From contig DBOT01000068.1 of NCBI GenBank assembly GCA_002299975.1, positions 1 through 7,066 of the forward strand: 7,066 nucleotides of DNA, read 5' to 3'. Numbering within the stretch: position 1 is the first letter of the stretch; every line of letters begins with the position of its first letter. The notes beneath the pieces were generated by a model. It did no database searches and was not told where the DNA came from. It was given only the letters and a program-made list of their open reading frames with translations. A program made the translations under genes and the position numbers. Origin of the DNA: Lactobacillaceae bacterium UBA639 (lineage in GTDB: Bacteria > Bacillota > Bacilli > Lactobacillales > Lactobacillaceae). Below, in pieces: positions 1 to 6,703 of this stretch.

Positions 1-51
1 ATCAACTTTGTTAGTTTAACATGCCCTGCCCACCTCTGTAAAGGGATATTT

Positions 52-1815
52 TTATTTTTCTGCTTCCTGCAGGCGGACCATCTTAGCATAGTAACCATCC
101 TGGGCCATCAATTCATCATGCCGGCCCCGCTCCACGATCCGACCTTCCCGCAGGACTAGAATCTGATCAGCATTTCGAATGGTCGAAAGCCGGTGGGCAA
201 TGGCGATCGTCGTCTGCTCCCTACTCATCTCATTGATGCTGGCCGTAATCATTTTCTCAGTGTGGGAATCGATGCTGGCCGTGGCCTCGTCTAAGATTAG
301 GACCCGGGGGTGACGGGCCATCACCCGGGCAAAGGCGATTAACTGACGCTGACCGGTTGAAAGGTTACTTCCACCCTCACTCAATAGGGTGTCATATTTA
401 CGAGGCAGTTGTTCGATGAAGCCGTCAGCGTTGACCAACTTGGCCGCCTGGCGAATGTTCGTCAGGTCCTGTTCATCGGTAAACATCCCGATGTTATGAG
501 CCACCGTCCCGTAGAAGATAATTGGCTCCTGTACCACCAGGCCTAGCCGGTGACGCAACTCACGCAGAGAATAACGGCGAATATCTTTACCATCGATTAG
601 GATCTGGCCCTCCTGAAACTCATAGAACCGCATCAGCAAGTTGATAATTGAACTCTTCCCGCTCCCGGTGTGACCGACCAGGGCAACCATCTGCCCCGGT
701 TCGACCGTAAACGAGATATCCTTGAGGACCGGCTTCTTGGGATCATAGCCAAAGGTCACGTGGCGGAATTCAATCTTCCCGGCCGTGATCTGCAGCGGTT
801 CATCCCCCTGCACCGGCTGCGTTGACGGCCGGTCCAGCAGGGTAAAGATCCGGTCACCAGCCACGATCCCCTCCTGGAAGGTCGCGAGGTTTTCCATCAC
901 GCTCGTCAGCGGATTGAAGAAGTTCTGCTGGTAAGCGATGAAGGCATAAACCACCCCGGCCGCCACCATCGTGTGTTCACTGTGCCAGCCGAAGTAGCCC
1001 AAGGTCGCCGTCTCCGCCAGAATGAACATCAGGCTGACGATTGGGTAGAGTAGGAAAGAGTCAAAGTTAATCAGGCGGTTGCGGTAGCTGAAGTAGCGGT
1101 TGTTCTCCTGGTCGAAGTCCGTTGCCAGGCGGTGTTGCTGGCCGAACTGTTGGATGATTTCAATTCCGCCTAGGGCATCGTTGATCCGCGTGTTCAGCCG
1201 GCTGAGGCTCGCTCGGACCCGCTGGTACACGGGCACACTGAGCTTCTGGTACCACCGCACCAACAGAACGATCACCAACAGCAGGCCCAGGGTTAGCCAG
1301 GCCAGCATTGGGCTCACCATGTACATGGCTACAAACGATGCGATCAGCCCCGTCAAGGCGACAACCAGGTTCAGGATCAGGTTCCAGAAATTATAGAGGG
1401 CCTTGGTGTCATTGGTCACCCGGGAGACAATCTCACCGACCGGGGTCTCGTCAAAGAAGCGCATCCCCAAGAAGTAGATATAGCGAATCAGTCGGTCCCG
1501 CAGGCTCTCCAGAGTTCGTTCCGCCCCCACCGCGAAGCTATAGGCCTGGATAAATTGCAGAAGGGCGCGGATAACCGTCAGGCCCAGGTAAATCCCGGCA
1601 AACATGATGATCCACTTCAAGAGTACCGGACCATGGCGCAGGTAGTGGTCAATGTAGAACTGGATCAACCGCGGCAAGAGGAGGTTAACTACACTGAGGA
1701 CTACGGCCACCACGATCGCCAGGGTGAACTGCCACCAGAACGGCCGGGCTGCTCGGAAGATCCGCCGCAGAACAACCCGTTGTCGGCGATGGGTCAATTT
1801 AGTTTGTTCGTCCAT
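52..1815 (-). CDS. ABC exporter half-transporter, catalytic subunit (LmrD/BmrD/TM288-like)
   Basis: This 587-residue protein fuses a membrane domain to an ATPase domain and probably forms a heterodimeric efflux pump in the cytoplasmic membrane with the upstream subunit. Six hydrophobic segments lie at about residues 27-48, 66-88, 144-165, 169-186, 254-276 and 283-299. The nucleotide-binding domain has an A-loop Tyr357, Walker A GHTGSGKSS (381-389, Lys387), Q-loop Gln429, a variant signature LSTGQ (485-489), Walker B VLILDE with catalytic Glu510, D-loop SID and H-loop His541. Its own ATPase residues are therefore intact, while the signature it gives its partner departs from LSGGQ. The ATG at 1815 follows GGAGG (1825-1829) with a 9-nt spacer and overlaps the upstream stop by 17 nt, indicating translational coupling. 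The substrate cannot be read from sequence; multidrug or lipid export is typical of the family. No terminator is visible in the 51 bases that remain downstream. Confidence 0.93.
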   Translation of the reverse strand: MDEQTKLTHRRQRVVLRRIFRAARPFWWQFTLAIVVAVVLSVVNLLLPRLIQFYIDHYLRHGPVLLKWIIMFAGIYLGLTVIRALLQFIQAYSFAVGAERTLESLRDRLIRYIYFLGMRFFDETPVGEIVSRVTNDTKALYNFWNLILNLVVALTGLIASFVAMYMVSPMLAWLTLGLLLVIVLLVRWYQKLSVPVYQRVRASLSRLNTRINDALGGIEIIQQFGQQHRLATDFDQENNRYFSYRNRLINFDSFLLYPIVSLMFILAETATLGYFGWHSEHTMVAAGVVYAFIAYQQNFFNPLTSVMENLATFQEGIVAGDRIFTLLDRPSTQPVQGDEPLQITAGKIEFRHVTFGYDPKKPVLKDISFTVEPGQMVALVGHTGSGKSSIINLLMRFYEFQEGQILIDGKDIRRYSLRELRHRLGLVVQEPIIFYGTVAHNIGMFTDEQDLTNIRQAAKLVNADGFIEQLPRKYDTLLSEGGSNLSTGQRQLIAFARVMARHPRVLILDEATASIDSHTEKMITASINEMSREQTTIAIAHRLSTIRNADQILVLREGRIVERGRHDELMAQDGYYAKMVRLQEAEK

Positions 1816-3553
1816 TCAGGTCATCCTCCAATCTCTTACGCCGTAGCTGTTCATGCAGGGTATTACGGTACCAGCCGGGCCGCTCCATGAGTTCGGCGGG
1901 CCGTCCCTGCTCCGTGATGGTTCCCTTTTCCATCACAATCAACCAGTCAAGTTGACTAACTGTGCTCAGCCGGCTCGTCGCCATGACCAGTGATTGCTTG
2001 CCAGTCTCCAGGCGCTGTTCAATCTTTTCCGCCGTCTCGGCATCCACGGCCGAGAGCGGATCATCGAGCACTAGCAGTTGGGTATCCTTCATCAACGCCC
2101 GTCCCAGGGCCAGGCGTTGTTTCTGCCCTCCGGAGAGGTTTGTCCCGTCCTGGCCAACCGTGGTCTGGTATTGTTCAGGCATTACCGCCACCTCATCGGC
2201 CATCGCGACTGCCGCCGTCACCTGGTGGAGGCGCTGGTCATCAGCGGTCGGATTACCAAAGCGCAGATTGTTTTCAATCGTATCAGAAAACAGGAAGTTC
2301 GTCTGGGGCACATAGGCTACCCGCTGCCGATAACGGTCGAGCGGCACCTGCCGGATATCTTGGCCAGCAATGGTGATCTTCCCCTGGTAATGATCAAAGT
2401 CCCGAACCAGCAAACGTAGCAGGGTTGACTTACCACTCCCCGTCGGACCGACCAACCCAACCTTGGCGCCCGCGGGAACTTTGAAGTAGACATTATGGAG
2501 GACATCCCCCTCACCGTTTGGGTATGCAAAATGATCGATGTCGACCGCCATTGTTCCGGTTGGTACCGGCTTATCAGTGGGTGCTGGAAGCCAGGCCGGT
2601 TTCTCCGCCAGCAAGGTGTTGATCCGGTCATAGCTGGCACGTCCCCGTTCCAGGGTGTTGAACAAGGTCCCGATCGCAAACAGCGGCCAAACCAGTTCAC
2701 CAAGGTAGGTGATCATCGTGACCAGCTGCCCCACTGACAGCTGGCCCTGACCAACAGCCCAGCCACCAACGCCGATCGCAATGATATAGGCCATCCCCAT
2801 GATCAATGTGGTGGCCGGACTGAACAGGGCATCCCAAAAGTAGGCCCGCAGGTTCGTATGGAGAGCTCGTTGAACATAGTGGTGAAAGTCCGCCAGGTCC
2901 GCCTGTTCCTCCCCAAGCGACTGGACGACCTTGATTCCACTGATACTCTCCTGAGTCTTATTGTTAAGGCGCCCAAAAGCCTGCTGAGCATGACCATAGG
3001 CATCATGAATCTTATTGCCCAGGTGGTGGGACAATAGTACTAATAACGGTAATGGCAGGAGGGTAACGATGGTCAGGCGCCAGCTGACGAAGACGCCCAT
3101 CGCAATGATCATCGAACCCCCGGTGATCACCGAATCTGCCAGCGTCAGGATCCCGTAACTGGCCACCTCCCGGACCGCTTCGACATCATTGGTGGCGTGG
3201 GCCATCAGGTCACCCGTCCGCCAGCGCTGATAGAAGCTCGGATCCATGACCATAAAGTGATGGAAGAGCTGACTGCGCAGCTGCCGTTCTAGAACATAGG
3301 AACTACCATAGAGGAGTTTCTGCCAGGCAAAGCGCAGGAAATACTGGATCAGGGCAGCACTGACCATAATGCCCAGCTGGAGCATCAGCCAGCCGAAGAC
3401 GACCCGGTGGGCACTGATGGCGTCAACCACGTTCCCAATGATCCGAGCGGGGATGACATTACAGATCGCCACCAGGATCAGGGCGATCACCCCGCCGAAG
3501 TACTGGCGCCACTGCTGCCGGAAAAACCAACCGAGCTGTTTGAGGATTGCCAC
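1799..3553 (-). CDS. ABC exporter half-transporter with degenerate ATPase site (LmrC/BmrC/TM287-like)
   Basis: With the GTG start at 3553 the product has 584 residues: six hydrophobic segments (about 19-41, 54-74, 133-156, 159-178, 247-267, 273-299) and an ATPase domain. Motifs are Walker A GPTGSGKST (369-377, Lys375), Q-loop Gln417, canonical LSGGQ (473-477), Walker B LLVLDD and D-loop SAVD (501-504). The catalytic Glu position is Asp498, and the H-loop His is replaced by Ser527 (context MATSRLSTV). This is the pattern of the degenerate-site subunit in heterodimeric exporters such as LmrCD, BmrCD and TM287/288. An upstream ATG at 3640 would add 29 residues, but it has no Shine-Dalgarno site and its extension contains two TATAAT boxes. 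The GTG follows AAAGAAGGGA with suitable spacing and gives the family-typical N-terminus VAILKQLGWFF. The gene is first in a two-gene operon and is separated from the aminotransferase by a terminator. Confidence 0.92.
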   Translation of the reverse strand: MAILKQLGWFFRQQWRQYFGGVIALILVAICNVIPARIIGNVVDAISAHRVVFGWLMLQLGIMVSAALIQYFLRFAWQKLLYGSSYVLERQLRSQLFHHFMVMDPSFYQRWRTGDLMAHATNDVEAVREVASYGILTLADSVITGGSMIIAMGVFVSWRLTIVTLLPLPLLVLLSHHLGNKIHDAYGHAQQAFGRLNNKTQESISGIKVVQSLGEEQADLADFHHYVQRALHTNLRAYFWDALFSPATTLIMGMAYIIAIGVGGWAVGQGQLSVGQLVTMITYLGELVWPLFAIGTLFNTLERGRASYDRINTLLAEKPAWLPAPTDKPVPTGTMAVDIDHFAYPNGEGDVLHNVYFKVPAGAKVGLVGPTGSGKSTLLRLLVRDFDHYQGKITIAGQDIRQVPLDRYRQRVAYVPQTNFLFSDTIENNLRFGNPTADDQRLHQVTAAVAMADEVAVMPEQYQTTVGQDGTNLSGGQKQRLALGRALMKDTQLLVLDDPLSAVDAETAEKIEQRLETGKQSLVMATSRLSTVSQLDWLIVMEKGTITEQGRPAELMERPGWYRNTLHEQLRRKRLEDDLNGRTN

Positions 3554-3558
3554 AATTT

Positions 3559-3568
3559 TCCCTTCTTT
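3559..3568 (-). promoter_or_regulatory. Ribosome binding site that sets a GTG start for the upstream ABC subunit
   Basis: On the minus strand AAAGAAGGGA precedes GTG (3553-3551), with six bases between GGG and the start. It is a moderate rather than consensus Shine-Dalgarno site. The alternative ATG at 3640 has no purine-rich site upstream, which favours the GTG. Confidence 0.65.
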
Positions 3569-3570
3569 CG

Positions 3571-3583
3571 ATAAGTTACTTAT
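3571..3583. repeat. 13-bp perfect dyad, possible operator of the ABC operon
   Basis: ATAAGT-T-ACTTAT is a perfect inverted repeat with 6-bp arms. It lies between the promoter-like elements and the GTG start of the exporter operon and touches a TATAAT at 3582-3587. Position and size suit a dimeric repressor, but the AT-rich context makes chance occurrence possible. No regulator gene is present nearby. Confidence 0.35.
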
Positions 3584-3607
3584 TATATGATAGTCGGCTA
3601 ACTCCTG

Positions 3608-3636
3608 ATTATAAAATACTTTTCCTTGATACCCAA
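3608..3636 (-). promoter_or_regulatory. Candidate sigma-A promoter of the ABC exporter operon
   Basis: A perfect -10 TATAAT (3608-3613) lies 17 bp downstream of a weak -35, TTGGGT (3631-3636; only TTG matches). Transcription would start near 3601, about 48 nt before the GTG start. A second TATAAT at 3582-3587 has no good -35. The site follows directly after the aminotransferase terminator, so the operon needs a promoter here. Confidence 0.5.
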
Positions 3637-3655
3637 CCATTTGCTATTTGAATAA

Positions 3656-3698
3656 CCAAAAAAGGGATGCCGCAAGATCAAATCCTGCTGCATCCCTT
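3656..3698 (-). terminator. Rho-independent terminator of the aminotransferase gene
   Basis: On the minus strand the outer 9-bp arms AAGGGATGC (3698-3690) and GCATCCCTT (3670-3662) pair perfectly. The stem continues with three more pairs after a mismatch and then a loop. It runs into six T residues (3663-3658), the standard layout of an intrinsic terminator. It lies 25 nt after the aminotransferase stop codon and separates that gene from the ABC operon. Confidence 0.9.
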
Positions 3699-3723
3699 AG
3701 GAGATTTTCATCAGTATCAATTA

Positions 3724-4917
3724 TTATTTAGCAACGGCTTCCTGGAGGGCGGCCCCGAGTTGCTTCATCCCTGCTTTAATCTTATCTTCTTGGGCATTGG
3801 AGTAGTTCAGACGGAAGGTCCCGGGCTGAGCCTTGCTAGCAAAGAATGGATCCCCGGGTACGAAGGCCACGTTGTGCTTCAGGCATTCCTTGAAGAGGGC
3901 CACGGTATCATCTACTCCTGGTACCTCAACCCAGAGGAACATCCCACCTTCAGGATCGGTGTACTTGACCCCGGCTGGGAAGTACTTCTTGATCCCATCA
4001 ACCATCAGCTGCTTACGCTTACCGTAGAGGTCGCTGATCTCCTTGACGTGGGCGTCAACGTCATTGTCGGCAAAGAATTGAGCGACCGCATACTGGACCA
4101 GGTTATCAGTGTGCAGGTCAGCCGACTGCTTCAGGACAGTCAGCTTGTCGACCACGGTCTTATCGGCAACGACCCAGCCCAACCGGAAACCAGGCGCCAG
4201 GGTCTTGGAGAAGGTACTCATGTAGAAGACGTGTCCCGTCTTGTCAAAGGACTTTACAGCCGGCACATGTTGGCCGGCAAAACGAATCTCCCCGTATGGA
4301 TTGTCTTCCAGAACGTAGACGTCATACTTAGCAGCTAATTCAGCCAACTTCTTACGACGGTCGGCCGCCATCGTTCGACCAGTCGGGTTCTGGAAGTTTG
4401 GCACCGTGTAGATCAGTTTTGTGTTTGGATGGGACTTCAGGGCCTCTTCCAAGGCATCCATCTTCATCCCCTGCTCGTCCATTTCGACCCCGGCAAAGTT
4501 AGCGCCATAGGTCTTAAACACGTCGAGGGCACACAGGTAGGTTGGCTGCTCAACCAAGACGGTGTCACCAGGATTGATGAAGGCCTTACCGACCAGGTCC
4601 AGCACCTGTTCAGAACCGGTCGTTACTAGGACATTGTCTAGTACAGCGTCCACGTCTTCCTTTTCCTTAACATGCTTTTGGATTAACTCACGCAGGGCGG
4701 TCACCCCTTTGGCTGCCCCGTACTGCATGGCTTCCTGGCCGTGCGTGGTGAAGACCTTGTCCACCGCCGCCTTCATCGCCTCGACCGGGAACAATTCGGG
4801 TGCCGGCAATCCACCAGCAAAGGAAATAATCTGCGGATCCGCCGCTGCTTGTAGAATTGCACCAACCGCATCCGTTCCATCCGCTGGGACACGCTTTGAA
4901 AATTTAAATTGTGTCAT
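3724..4917 (-). CDS. PLP-dependent aminotransferase, class I/II fold (LysN/KAT II-like group)
   Basis: With the ATG at 4917 this is a 397-residue cytoplasmic enzyme that should transfer an amino group from an amino acid to a 2-oxo acid using pyridoxal phosphate. Visible motifs are FAGGLPAPELFP near the N-terminus, MQYG with Tyr67, NFQNPTG with Asn177, LEDNPYGE with Asp205 and Tyr208, STFSKTLAPGFRLGW with the PLP lysine Lys238, and the carboxylate-binding Arg369 in FRLNYSN. This set fits the subgroup that includes 2-aminoadipate, aromatic and branched-chain aminotransferases; lactobacillar members are often annotated as aromatic, but substrate cannot be fixed from motifs. There is no N-terminal winged helix, so it is not a MocR-type regulator. 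A GTG at 4926 is rejected because it overlaps the Shine-Dalgarno site. The gene has its own promoter and terminator, though pepI transcripts might read into it. Confidence 0.92.
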   Translation of the reverse strand: MTQFKFSKRVPADGTDAVGAILQAAADPQIISFAGGLPAPELFPVEAMKAAVDKVFTTHGQEAMQYGAAKGVTALRELIQKHVKEKEDVDAVLDNVLVTTGSEQVLDLVGKAFINPGDTVLVEQPTYLCALDVFKTYGANFAGVEMDEQGMKMDALEEALKSHPNTKLIYTVPNFQNPTGRTMAADRRKKLAELAAKYDVYVLEDNPYGEIRFAGQHVPAVKSFDKTGHVFYMSTFSKTLAPGFRLGWVVADKTVVDKLTVLKQSADLHTDNLVQYAVAQFFADNDVDAHVKEISDLYGKRKQLMVDGIKKYFPAGVKYTDPEGGMFLWVEVPGVDDTVALFKECLKHNVAFVPGDPFFASKAQPGTFRLNYSNAQEDKIKAGMKQLGAALQEAVAK

Positions 4918-4925
4918 TGTCGTCA

Positions 4926-4932
4926 CTCCTCA
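4926..4932 (-). promoter_or_regulatory. Ribosome binding site that sets the aminotransferase start
   Basis: TGAGGAG on the minus strand ends 8 nt before ATG 4917, near-ideal spacing. The in-frame GTG at 4926-4924 begins on the last G of this site, leaving no spacer, so initiation there is unlikely. Confidence 0.8.
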
Positions 4933-4947
4933 AAATTTAATTTTTTA

Positions 4948-4968
4948 ATCTGATTTTAATAATCAGAT
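4948..4968. repeat. 21-bp dyad just downstream of the aminotransferase promoter
   Basis: Perfect 8-bp arms ATCTGATT and AATCAGAT flank a 5-nt centre. The dyad begins about four bases after the predicted transcription start and ends before the Shine-Dalgarno site. It is followed on the coding strand by an A-rich run, not T residues, so it is not a terminator for pepI. It could be a repressor operator or a 5' stem in the mRNA. Confidence 0.6.
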
Positions 4969-4978
4969 GTTGTTTAGC

Positions 4979-5007
4979 AGTATACACCATCCCTGCCTAC
5001 TTGTTAA
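4979..5007 (-). promoter_or_regulatory. Strong sigma-A promoter of the aminotransferase gene
   Basis: The -35 TTAACA (5002-5007) and the -10 TATACT (4979-4984) each match consensus at five of six positions and are 17 bp apart. Transcription would start near 4972, leaving a leader of about 55 nt that contains the 21-bp dyad and a good ribosome binding site. It lies wholly in the gap after pepI. Confidence 0.72.
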
Positions 5008-5016
5008 GGACTAATT

Positions 5017-5904
5017 TTACTTTTCTACCGTTATCAGCCAATCCGTGACCGTCTGTTCATAGGCCGTAGTCTGCTCCGCGAAGACCATGTGGCGGGCACC
5101 TTGAAACAGTTTCCAGCGGGCGTTCGGCAGGTGGTCGTACATCGTCTTGGCGACCAATGGTGTGCAGAGGTCGTTGGTCCCGTCAATCACTAGGGCCGGT
5201 GCCGTAATCTGCGCAAGTTTCGCTGTGTATTCGTAATCACGGAGGTTGCCCAGCGGATTGTACTCGTTCGGGCCCCAGGCCGTCAGGTAGGCTTGGTCCC
5301 CACCCTGCTTATCCCGTCGCAGGGGTTCGGGTGATTGGGCCGTCACCCGACCGGCCGCATGGAGCTCCATGAAGGCCGCGTTGGCCCGCTGATAGGCTGG
5401 ATCGGTGAAGTCACTCGTCTCCTCTGCATGACGGATTGCCGCCTGGTCCTTTTCTGGCATGAACTTAATCAACCGGTAAAGCTCGCTGGCCCACAACCGG
5501 GCTGAGGAGAGGGTACTGGAGAGGATCACGCCCTGGATGCCCTGGGGATGGTAGTCACACAGGTAGATGATCGCCAACATGCCACCCCATGACTGGCCTA
5601 GCAGATATGCCTGGTCGAGCTGCAGGTAGTGACGCAAGTTCTCCAGCTCCGCTACCCAATTTTTAGCGGTGTATAACTCTGGGTGGTCGTCGGGGATGGA
5701 AGACCGACCACAACCGAGCTGGTCGTACATGATCAGCTGCCGCCCGGCCCGGTTAGCCAGGTCGTCCAGGAGCTCAAAGTAGTTGTGGGTTGAACCCGGT
5801 CCCCCGTGCAGCAGGAGGATCGGCGGGCGATCACTTGCCGGCCCCACGATCCGACAGTAGGTATGGTACTTGCCAAACGGAATGTTGATTTCACGCACTT
5901 GCAT
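5017..5904 (-). CDS. pepI: Proline iminopeptidase (alpha/beta hydrolase, peptidase family S33)
   Basis: This 295-residue cytoplasmic serine peptidase should remove N-terminal proline from short peptides, completing breakdown of proline-rich substrates such as casein fragments. It shows the oxyanion motif HGGPG (33-37), the family block MYDQLGCGRSS (59-69), and the nucleophile elbow GQSWGG with Ser105. Asp245 (GTNDLCTP) and His272 (GARHM) complete the likely triad. A variable cap domain occupies about residues 130-220, including WGPNEYNPLGNLRDYEY, which is characteristic of the lactobacillar enzymes. Length and motifs agree closely with L. delbrueckii PepI as I recall it. There is no signal peptide. 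The ATG follows GAGGTGA (5912-5918) with a 7-nt spacer. The gene lies just after the rplA terminator and has no terminator of its own. Relatives that act on other small amides or peptides share the fold, so specificity is inferred. Confidence 0.93.
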   Translation of the reverse strand: MQVREINIPFGKYHTYCRIVGPASDRPPILLLHGGPGSTHNYFELLDDLANRAGRQLIMYDQLGCGRSSIPDDHPELYTAKNWVAELENLRHYLQLDQAYLLGQSWGGMLAIIYLCDYHPQGIQGVILSSTLSSARLWASELYRLIKFMPEKDQAAIRHAEETSDFTDPAYQRANAAFMELHAAGRVTAQSPEPLRRDKQGGDQAYLTAWGPNEYNPLGNLRDYEYTAKLAQITAPALVIDGTNDLCTPLVAKTMYDHLPNARWKLFQGARHMVFAEQTTAYEQTVTDWLITVEK

Positions 5905-5924
5905 AATGTTTTCACCTCACATTA

Positions 5925-5955
5925 ATTTTAGCAAAACAAAAAAGCCACGAGTCAA
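5925..5955 (-). promoter_or_regulatory. Possible pepI promoter overlapping the rplA terminator
   Basis: An extended -10, TGC-TAAAAT (5925-5933), lies 19 bp downstream of TTGACT (5950-5955), whose bases lie in the loop and stem of the rplA terminator. The spacer is longer than ideal, and the predicted start near 5918 would give a leader of only about 14 nt. It is the best candidate in this short gap. Confidence 0.35.
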
Positions 5956-5969
5956 AAACTCGCGGCTTT
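5931..5969 (-). terminator. Rho-independent terminator after rplA
   Basis: The minus strand carries an 11-bp stem, AAAGCCGCGAG (5969-5959) and CTCGTGGCTTT (5951-5941), with a 7-nt loop and then a T-rich tail TTTGTTTTGC. One pair is G-U on the minus strand but A-C on the plus strand, so it is oriented to end rplA transcription. It begins 18 nt after the rplA stop. Confidence 0.9.
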
Positions 5970-5987
5970 ATTTCACCTAATATTTAA

Positions 5988-6680
5988 TTAGAATGAAGCT
6001 AAATCAAGCGTAACGCTTGGGCCAAAAGTTGAGGCGATTGAAGCGTGCTTGATGTAAGTCCCACGTACTGAAGCAGGACGAGCCTTAACAACGATGTCTT
6101 CCAACGTCTTCAGGTTTTCAACCAGCTTGTCAGTGTCGAAGGATACCTTACCGAATGGTACAGCAACGTTACCATCACGGTCAGTCCGGTAGGTAACTTG
6201 ACCAGCCTTGGCGTCAGAAACAGCCTTGGCAACGTCCATCGTAACCGTACCAGTCTTTGGGTTTGGCATTAAGCCCTTAGGTCCAAGGATCCGACCCAAA
6301 CGACCAACCTTAGGCATCATGTTTGGCGTAGCAATGGCAACGTCAAAGTCGAGCCAGCCGTCTTGAATCTTTTCAACCAGGTCGTCGGAGCCAACAAAGT
6401 CAGCACCAGCGTCTTGGGCAGCCTTGGCGTTTTCACCTTCAGCAAATACGATAACGGTTTGGTCCTTACCAGTACCGTTTGGCAAAACAACGGCACCACG
6501 TAATTGTTGGTCAGCTTGCTTAGTGTCAACGTTTAAGTTAAATGCAACTTCAACAGTTGAGTCAAAGTTAGCAAAGTCAATATCTTTTACTAATTGAACC
6601 GCGTCGTTAACAGCGTATTCCTTCTTGCTGTCAACCTTTTTAAGCGCGTCTTGGTACTTCTTACCACGATTCTTAGCCAT
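5988..6680 (-). CDS. rplA: 50S ribosomal protein L1
   Basis: L1 binds 23S rRNA helices 76-78, forms the mobile L1 stalk at the E site, and in many bacteria represses its own operon by binding mRNA. The 230-residue product has the family's usual length, with the typical start [15 protein letters not shown], the L1 signature [13 protein letters not shown] (133-145) and the C-terminal RNA-contact motif STFGP (217-221). Phe where many bacteria have Met (STMGP) appears usual for lactobacilli. The open frame continues upstream to 6731, but those 17 codons lie in the regulatory intergenic region. AAGGAGG (6691-6697) is 10 nt before ATG 6680, which is the real start. The gene follows rplK in the conserved order and ends at a terminator, so it is the last gene of its operon here. 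Confidence 0.98.
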   Translation of the reverse strand: MAKNRGKKYQDALKKVDSKKEYAVNDAVQLVKDIDFANFDSTVEVAFNLNVDTKQADQQLRGAVVLPNGTGKDQTVIVFAEGENAKAAQDAGADFVGSDDLVEKIQDGWLDFDVAIATPNMMPKVGRLGRILGPKGLMPNPKTGTVTMDVAKAVSDAKAGQVTYRTDRDGNVAVPFGKVSFDTDKLVENLKTLEDIVVKARPASVRGTYIKHASIASTFGPSVTLDLASF

Positions 6681-6690
6681 CTTGTGTTTT

Positions 6691-6697
6691 CCTCCTT
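6691..6697 (-). promoter_or_regulatory. Ribosome binding site that sets the rplA start
   Basis: AAGGAGG on the minus strand is a near-perfect Shine-Dalgarno site 10 nt before ATG 6680. It lies seven bases after the putative L1-binding element, so L1 bound there could hinder ribosome access. Confidence 0.85.
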
Positions 6698-6703
6698 GCA
6701 AAT

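Noticed and set aside
1..51. Terminator after the second ABC gene
   Set aside because: Only weak 4-bp stems are visible and no T tail follows; a terminator may lie outside the window.
1100..2737. Several plus-strand open frames of about 65-130 codons opposite the ABC genes
   Set aside because: All lie antisense to well-conserved ABC transporter motifs, with low-complexity Arg/Pro/Ser-rich translations typical of shadow frames.
52..3553. Bacteriocin or peptidase-containing ABC transporter
   Set aside because: Neither subunit has an N-terminal C39 peptidase domain, and no small precursor peptide gene is nearby.
3554..3607. Leader peptide and attenuator like that of Bacillus bmrB-bmrCD ahead of the exporter genes
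   Set aside because: The leader is short and shows no small open frame with a ribosome binding site and no alternative terminator.
3667..4338. A 223-codon open frame on the plus strand opposite the aminotransferase
   Set aside because: It is antisense to a clearly conserved enzyme, has no recognisable motif or ribosome binding site, and reflects codon bias on the opposite strand.
4924..4926. GTG as the aminotransferase start
   Set aside because: It overlaps the Shine-Dalgarno site; ATG 4917 has ideal spacing.
4948..4968. Hairpin as a terminator for pepI
   Set aside because: On the transcribed strand it is followed by an A-rich run rather than T residues, and it lies downstream of the aminotransferase promoter.
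4931..4978. T-box riboswitch or CodY box controlling the aminotransferase
   Set aside because: The leader is only about 55 nt, with no T-box sequence or terminator. The best alignment to the CodY consensus around the dyad matches only about half the positions.
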